Source: Rhodobacteraceae bacterium UBA1957 (GTDB lineage Bacteria; Pseudomonadota; Alphaproteobacteria; Rhodobacterales; Rhodobacteraceae). Taken from it: a stretch of DNA of 17,405 nt. Shown here in pieces: positions 15,007 through 17,405 of this stretch (positions within the stretch are counted from its first letter, which is position 1; the number at the start of each line of letters is the position of its first letter). A model generated the notes under the pieces. It saw only the letters and a list, made by a program, of their open reading frames with translations. It was not told the origin of the DNA and did no database searches. The DNA is taken from NCBI GenBank assembly GCA_002336405.1, contig DDEJ01000010.1, forward strand, positions 1 to 17,405, in the 5' to 3' direction. Both the position numbers and the translations under genes were made by a program.

Positions 15007-16326
15007 ATGGATCGTGAAACTCTGGGGATTGTCGCCTTCCCCTTTCTCTTTTTGTTGCTGGCCTTTCGCGTCCCGATTGGGCTTGCCATGTTGCTTGTGG
15101 GCAGCGCGGGCACCGCGATGATAGCTGGTTGGCTGCCGATTTTCTCTCAGGTTAAAACCAGTGCTTGGCATCTGTTTTCAAACTATTCGCTTTCGGTCAT
15201 CCCGCTGTTCCTGCTGATGGGCAATCTGGCCTCACGGGCCGGGATGAGCGAGGCGTTGTTCAAATTTGCCAGCGCTTGTCTCGGTCATCGCAAAGGTGGC
15301 GTGGCGATGGCCGCTGTGGGCGCTTGTGCCGGCTTTGGGGCGATCTGTGGCTCGTCCTTGGCGACAGCCGCCACCATGGGTAAAGTTGCGCTGCCTGAAT
15401 TGCGACGCTTGGGGTATTCGGGATCGCTCAGCACCGGAGCACTGGCTGCAGGCGGCACGCTTGGTATATTGATCCCACCCTCGGTGATTTTGATTATTTA
15501 CTCGATCCTGACCGAGCAAAACATCGCCAAAATGTTTCTTGCCGCCTTAGTGCCCGGCATTCTGGCTGCGCTGGGCTATATCGTGACCATCGCGATTTTT
15601 GTTCGCCTTGTGCCAGGCTCTGGGCGGGCGCAGCAGCGGATTACGATGGCGGGACGAATGAGCTATTTTCGTAATATCTGGCATGTTTTGTTAATTTTTA
15701 CCTTTATGCTAAGCGGTATTTATCTGGGATGGTTTACTCCAACCGAGGGGGCGGCTGTGGGGGCGGCCGGGACCGGTCTTGTGGCGATGTTTCAAAAAAA
15801 CTTTGACCTGTCGGCGTTGCTGGATGTGATCCAGAGCACGGCCATTACATCGGGGATGATATTTCTGGTACTGCTCGGGGCAGAGTTCTTTAATTCTTTC
15901 ATAGCTTTGACCCAGCTGCCGGTGCTTTTGGCCAGTTTTGTTACCGAGGGCGGGTTCTCGCCGCTGGTGGTGGTGGCTGCAATTTTGGTGCTCTATCTGT
16001 TGCTTGGCTGTTTGATGGACAGCATGGCGATGATCTTACTGACCATCCCAGTTTTCTTTCCGTTGATTATGACGCTTGAGTTTGGCATGAGTGCCGAAGA
16101 GACCGCGATCTGGTTTGGCATCCTGACGCTGATTGTTGTCGAGGTTGGATTAATCACACCGCCGGTTGGTTTAAATGTTTTTATTATTAATAAGATGGCT
16201 GGTGATGTTAAAATATCGGATACGTTTCGCGGGGTGCTGCCGTTTTTGTTCAGCGACGTGCTGCGGGTAATTTTGTTGTTTTCCTTTCCGGGTATTTCCC
16301 TGTTTTTGATCCGATTGTTCCCCTAA
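15007..16326 (+). CDS. dctM: TRAP transporter large membrane subunit
   Basis: The 439-residue, highly hydrophobic protein has the length and landmarks of DctM: an early AFRVPIGLAM segment, SVIPLFLLMGNLASRAG (near 61-77), GFGAICGSSLATAATMG (near 102-118), GTLGILIPPSVILIIYS (near 141-157) and a C-terminal EVGLITPPVGLNVFI. The repeated GI/LIPPS-type and LITPPVG motifs are the hallmark of the two inverted halves that form the Na+/substrate pathway. With DctPQ it completes the importer. It is the last plus-strand gene of block C; its stop overlaps that of the convergent gene by four bases, leaving no room for a terminator between them. Confidence 0.94.
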   Translation: MDRETLGIVAFPFLFLLLAFRVPIGLAMLLVGSAGTAMIAGWLPIFSQVKTSAWHLFSNYSLSVIPLFLLMGNLASRAGMSEALFKFASACLGHRKGGVAMAAVGACAGFGAICGSSLATAATMGKVALPELRRLGYSGSLSTGALAAGGTLGILIPPSVILIIYSILTEQNIAKMFLAALVPGILAALGYIVTIAIFVRLVPGSGRAQQRITMAGRMSYFRNIWHVLLIFTFMLSGIYLGWFTPTEGAAVGAAGTGLVAMFQKNFDLSALLDVIQSTAITSGMIFLVLLGAEFFNSFIALTQLPVLLASFVTEGGFSPLVVVAAILVLYLLLGCLMDSMAMILLTIPVFFPLIMTLEFGMSAEETAIWFGILTLIVVEVGLITPPVGLNVFIINKMAGDVKISDTFRGVLPFLFSDVLRVILLFSFPGISLFLIRLFP

Positions 16327-17405
16327 GCTTGGGTCGTGGCAAAGCTGCCGTGCAACCCGGGGGGCATTGCTTGATTCAGGCGTGCGGTGGCGATCGGACC
16401 ATCGGAAAGTTGGAAGGCATTGAACACCGACAGCTGCGTCGTGCCCGCGCTGATACTGTGGTGGAGGCCGATCAGCCAGCCTGTGTCGCCTGCGTTCTTT
16501 GGATCAGGCACAAAAATATGCTCTTCCAGATAGGTTCCCTCGCCATAATCAAATTGATCGACCTTACCTGTGGCCATGTTGATACCCTGTGCAAACCGAA
16601 ACAGCCCTGTTTTAGGATCAAGACCAATTGACCAGCCATAGGGCCTGTCTGTTTGACCCGTGTGGGCAAGCGTGCTGTGGGGGAATTCGCTGGGACGCTC
16701 GTGGATGGTTTGGACGGTTCCTGTGGTTGATGCCGGGCGCAACAGAACCTGCTTTTGCAATGGCTGGGCGCCGGGTCTGGCTGTCAGCTGATCCAAAAAC
16801 AGGTTTTGCAGCACTGAGGCATCGCGATATTGACACATATCCAGTTCAATCGTGCCGTCGGAAAACTCTCGGGCGGCACCCAGATGAAAGTGAAACCCAG
16901 GATCGATTTGACGTCTGCGCCGGATCTCAAGGGATGATTTGTTGATCACCAGTATCTCAACCGGCTGGGCCTCATGCCACCGATGCATATCCAAAAAACT
17001 GCTGGTATGATCGGCGCGATGCGGGTCATATCGGAACGGGGGGATCACCAAAATCAGCGAGCGATCTGTGACGGCAAAATCATGTACCATGCCAGTCTCG
17101 GGGGCATGTAAGACTGCCGAGCGTTTCAACACGCCGTCAGAGCCAATGTGATACAAGATCAGTTTGCCCGCCCAAGGGACATGTCCAAAATTCCACAGAC
17201 TGCCATCCCTGTCGGGGCTGGGGTGGGCTGAGAATGGGGCATGTGTCAGGCGCTTTTCCCAGTCCACCGGCCCCATAGACGACAGGGTCTGTGGATCTAG
17301 TTGCCAAGCCGAAGCCCCTTCCCAAAGTGCCATTGTTCGATCCCCGTGGACAATAATATTGGTATTGGCAGCATTCATGTCATCGGGCGTTTTGATGCGG
17401 GGCGC
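16323..17405 (-). CDS. Carotenoid oxygenase / lignostilbene dioxygenase family enzyme, 5' end outside window
   Basis: The reading frame stays open to the right edge, and the first visible codons precede the conserved ALWEGASAWQLD motif, which in full-length family members (about 460-500 aa) lies near residue 130; so roughly the first quarter of the gene is missing. Counting from the Met codon at 17376-17378, the four Fe(II) histidines are His52 (SAHPSPD), His99 (MVHDFAVT), His163 (GFHFHLG) and His343 (LHGSFA), and the HERPSEFP stretch (226-233) supplies a second-shell Glu. The family cleaves C=C bonds of carotenoids or stilbenes with O2. Beside pobA and two catechol-cleavage modules, cleavage of a phenolic stilbene is an attractive role, but the residues that define lignostilbene dioxygenases are in the missing part. 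The GFHFHLG motif departs from the usual FHxxNA, with Gly in the Asn place. Confidence 0.88.
   Translation of the reverse strand, partial: APRIKTPDDMNAANTNIIVHGDRTMALWEGASAWQLDPQTLSSMGPVDWEKRLTHAPFSAHPSPDRDGSLWNFGHVPWAGKLILYHIGSDGVLKRSAVLHAPETGMVHDFAVTDRSLILVIPPFRYDPHRADHTSSFLDMHRWHEAQPVEILVINKSSLEIRRRRQIDPGFHFHLGAAREFSDGTIELDMCQYRDASVLQNLFLDQLTARPGAQPLQKQVLLRPASTTGTVQTIHERPSEFPHSTLAHTGQTDRPYGWSIGLDPKTGLFRFAQGINMATGKVDQFDYGEGTYLEEHIFVPDPKNAGDTGWLIGLHHSISAGTTQLSVFNAFQLSDGPIATARLNQAMPPGLHGSFATTQA

Noticed and set aside
1..17405. CRISPR array, tRNA, rRNA, prophage or intact insertion sequence
   Set aside because: No regularly spaced repeats, no RNA gene signatures and no transposase or integrase motifs were seen on either strand.

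Overview
The window looks like part of an alphaproteobacterial chromosome, most likely from the Roseobacter group of the Rhodobacteraceae. The reasons are a compact pcaC-pcaH-pcaG-pcaB run with a short (~350 aa) PcaB, a TRAP transporter as the uptake system, a sulfotransferase-like protein with an HRTATT P-loop, and moderately GC-rich genes with Shine-Dalgarno sites. This is inferred from gene content; no rRNA or other marker gene is present.

Layout. Positions 1-2800 are gene-poor and lower in GC: a terminator from a gene off the left edge, a small lipoprotein with a papain/transglutaminase-like Cys-His-Asp set (220-741, minus), 777 bp without a convincing gene, and a TTG-started sulfotransferase-like gene (1519-2388). 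From 2823 to the right edge nearly everything is aromatic catabolism. Block A (2823-6940) is pobA followed by pcaC, pcaH, pcaG and pcaB: 4-hydroxybenzoate to protocatechuate, then ortho cleavage and the first beta-ketoadipate steps. pcaD, pcaQ, pcaIJ and pcaF are not here. Block B (7294-9799) is a BphC-like extradiol dioxygenase followed 4 bp later by an MhpA-like FAD hydroxylase. Block C (10020-16326) is a second, different extradiol dioxygenase, a fumarylacetoacetate-hydrolase-family enzyme, a second MhpA-like FAD hydroxylase and a complete TRAP transporter (dctP, dctQ, dctM), nearly all overlapping or within 25 bp of each other. A carotenoid oxygenase/lignostilbene dioxygenase-family gene (16323 to the right edge, minus, 5' end outside the window) converges on dctM with overlapping stop codons.

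How it may work together. Block A handles a 4-hydroxybenzoate or protocatechuate fragment. Blocks B and C have the parts for hydroxylating a second phenolic ring, opening it by meta cleavage and hydrolysing the product, with dedicated uptake. Together with a carotenoid-oxygenase-family enzyme that could split a stilbene-type C=C bond, this suggests catabolism of a two-ring plant phenolic (stilbenoid, flavonoid or lignin dimer), one ring going to the ortho pathway and the other to a meta pathway. The individual enzyme families are well supported by motifs. The joint pathway and its substrate are hypotheses.

No regulator gene lies in the window, but each block is preceded by dyad-symmetric DNA that could be an operator: 2757-2770 before pobA, 4073-4098 before pcaC, 7150-7188 before block B, and 9952-9974 (a T-N11-A, LysR-type shape) before block C. 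No CRISPR array, tRNA, rRNA or intact insertion sequence was found.
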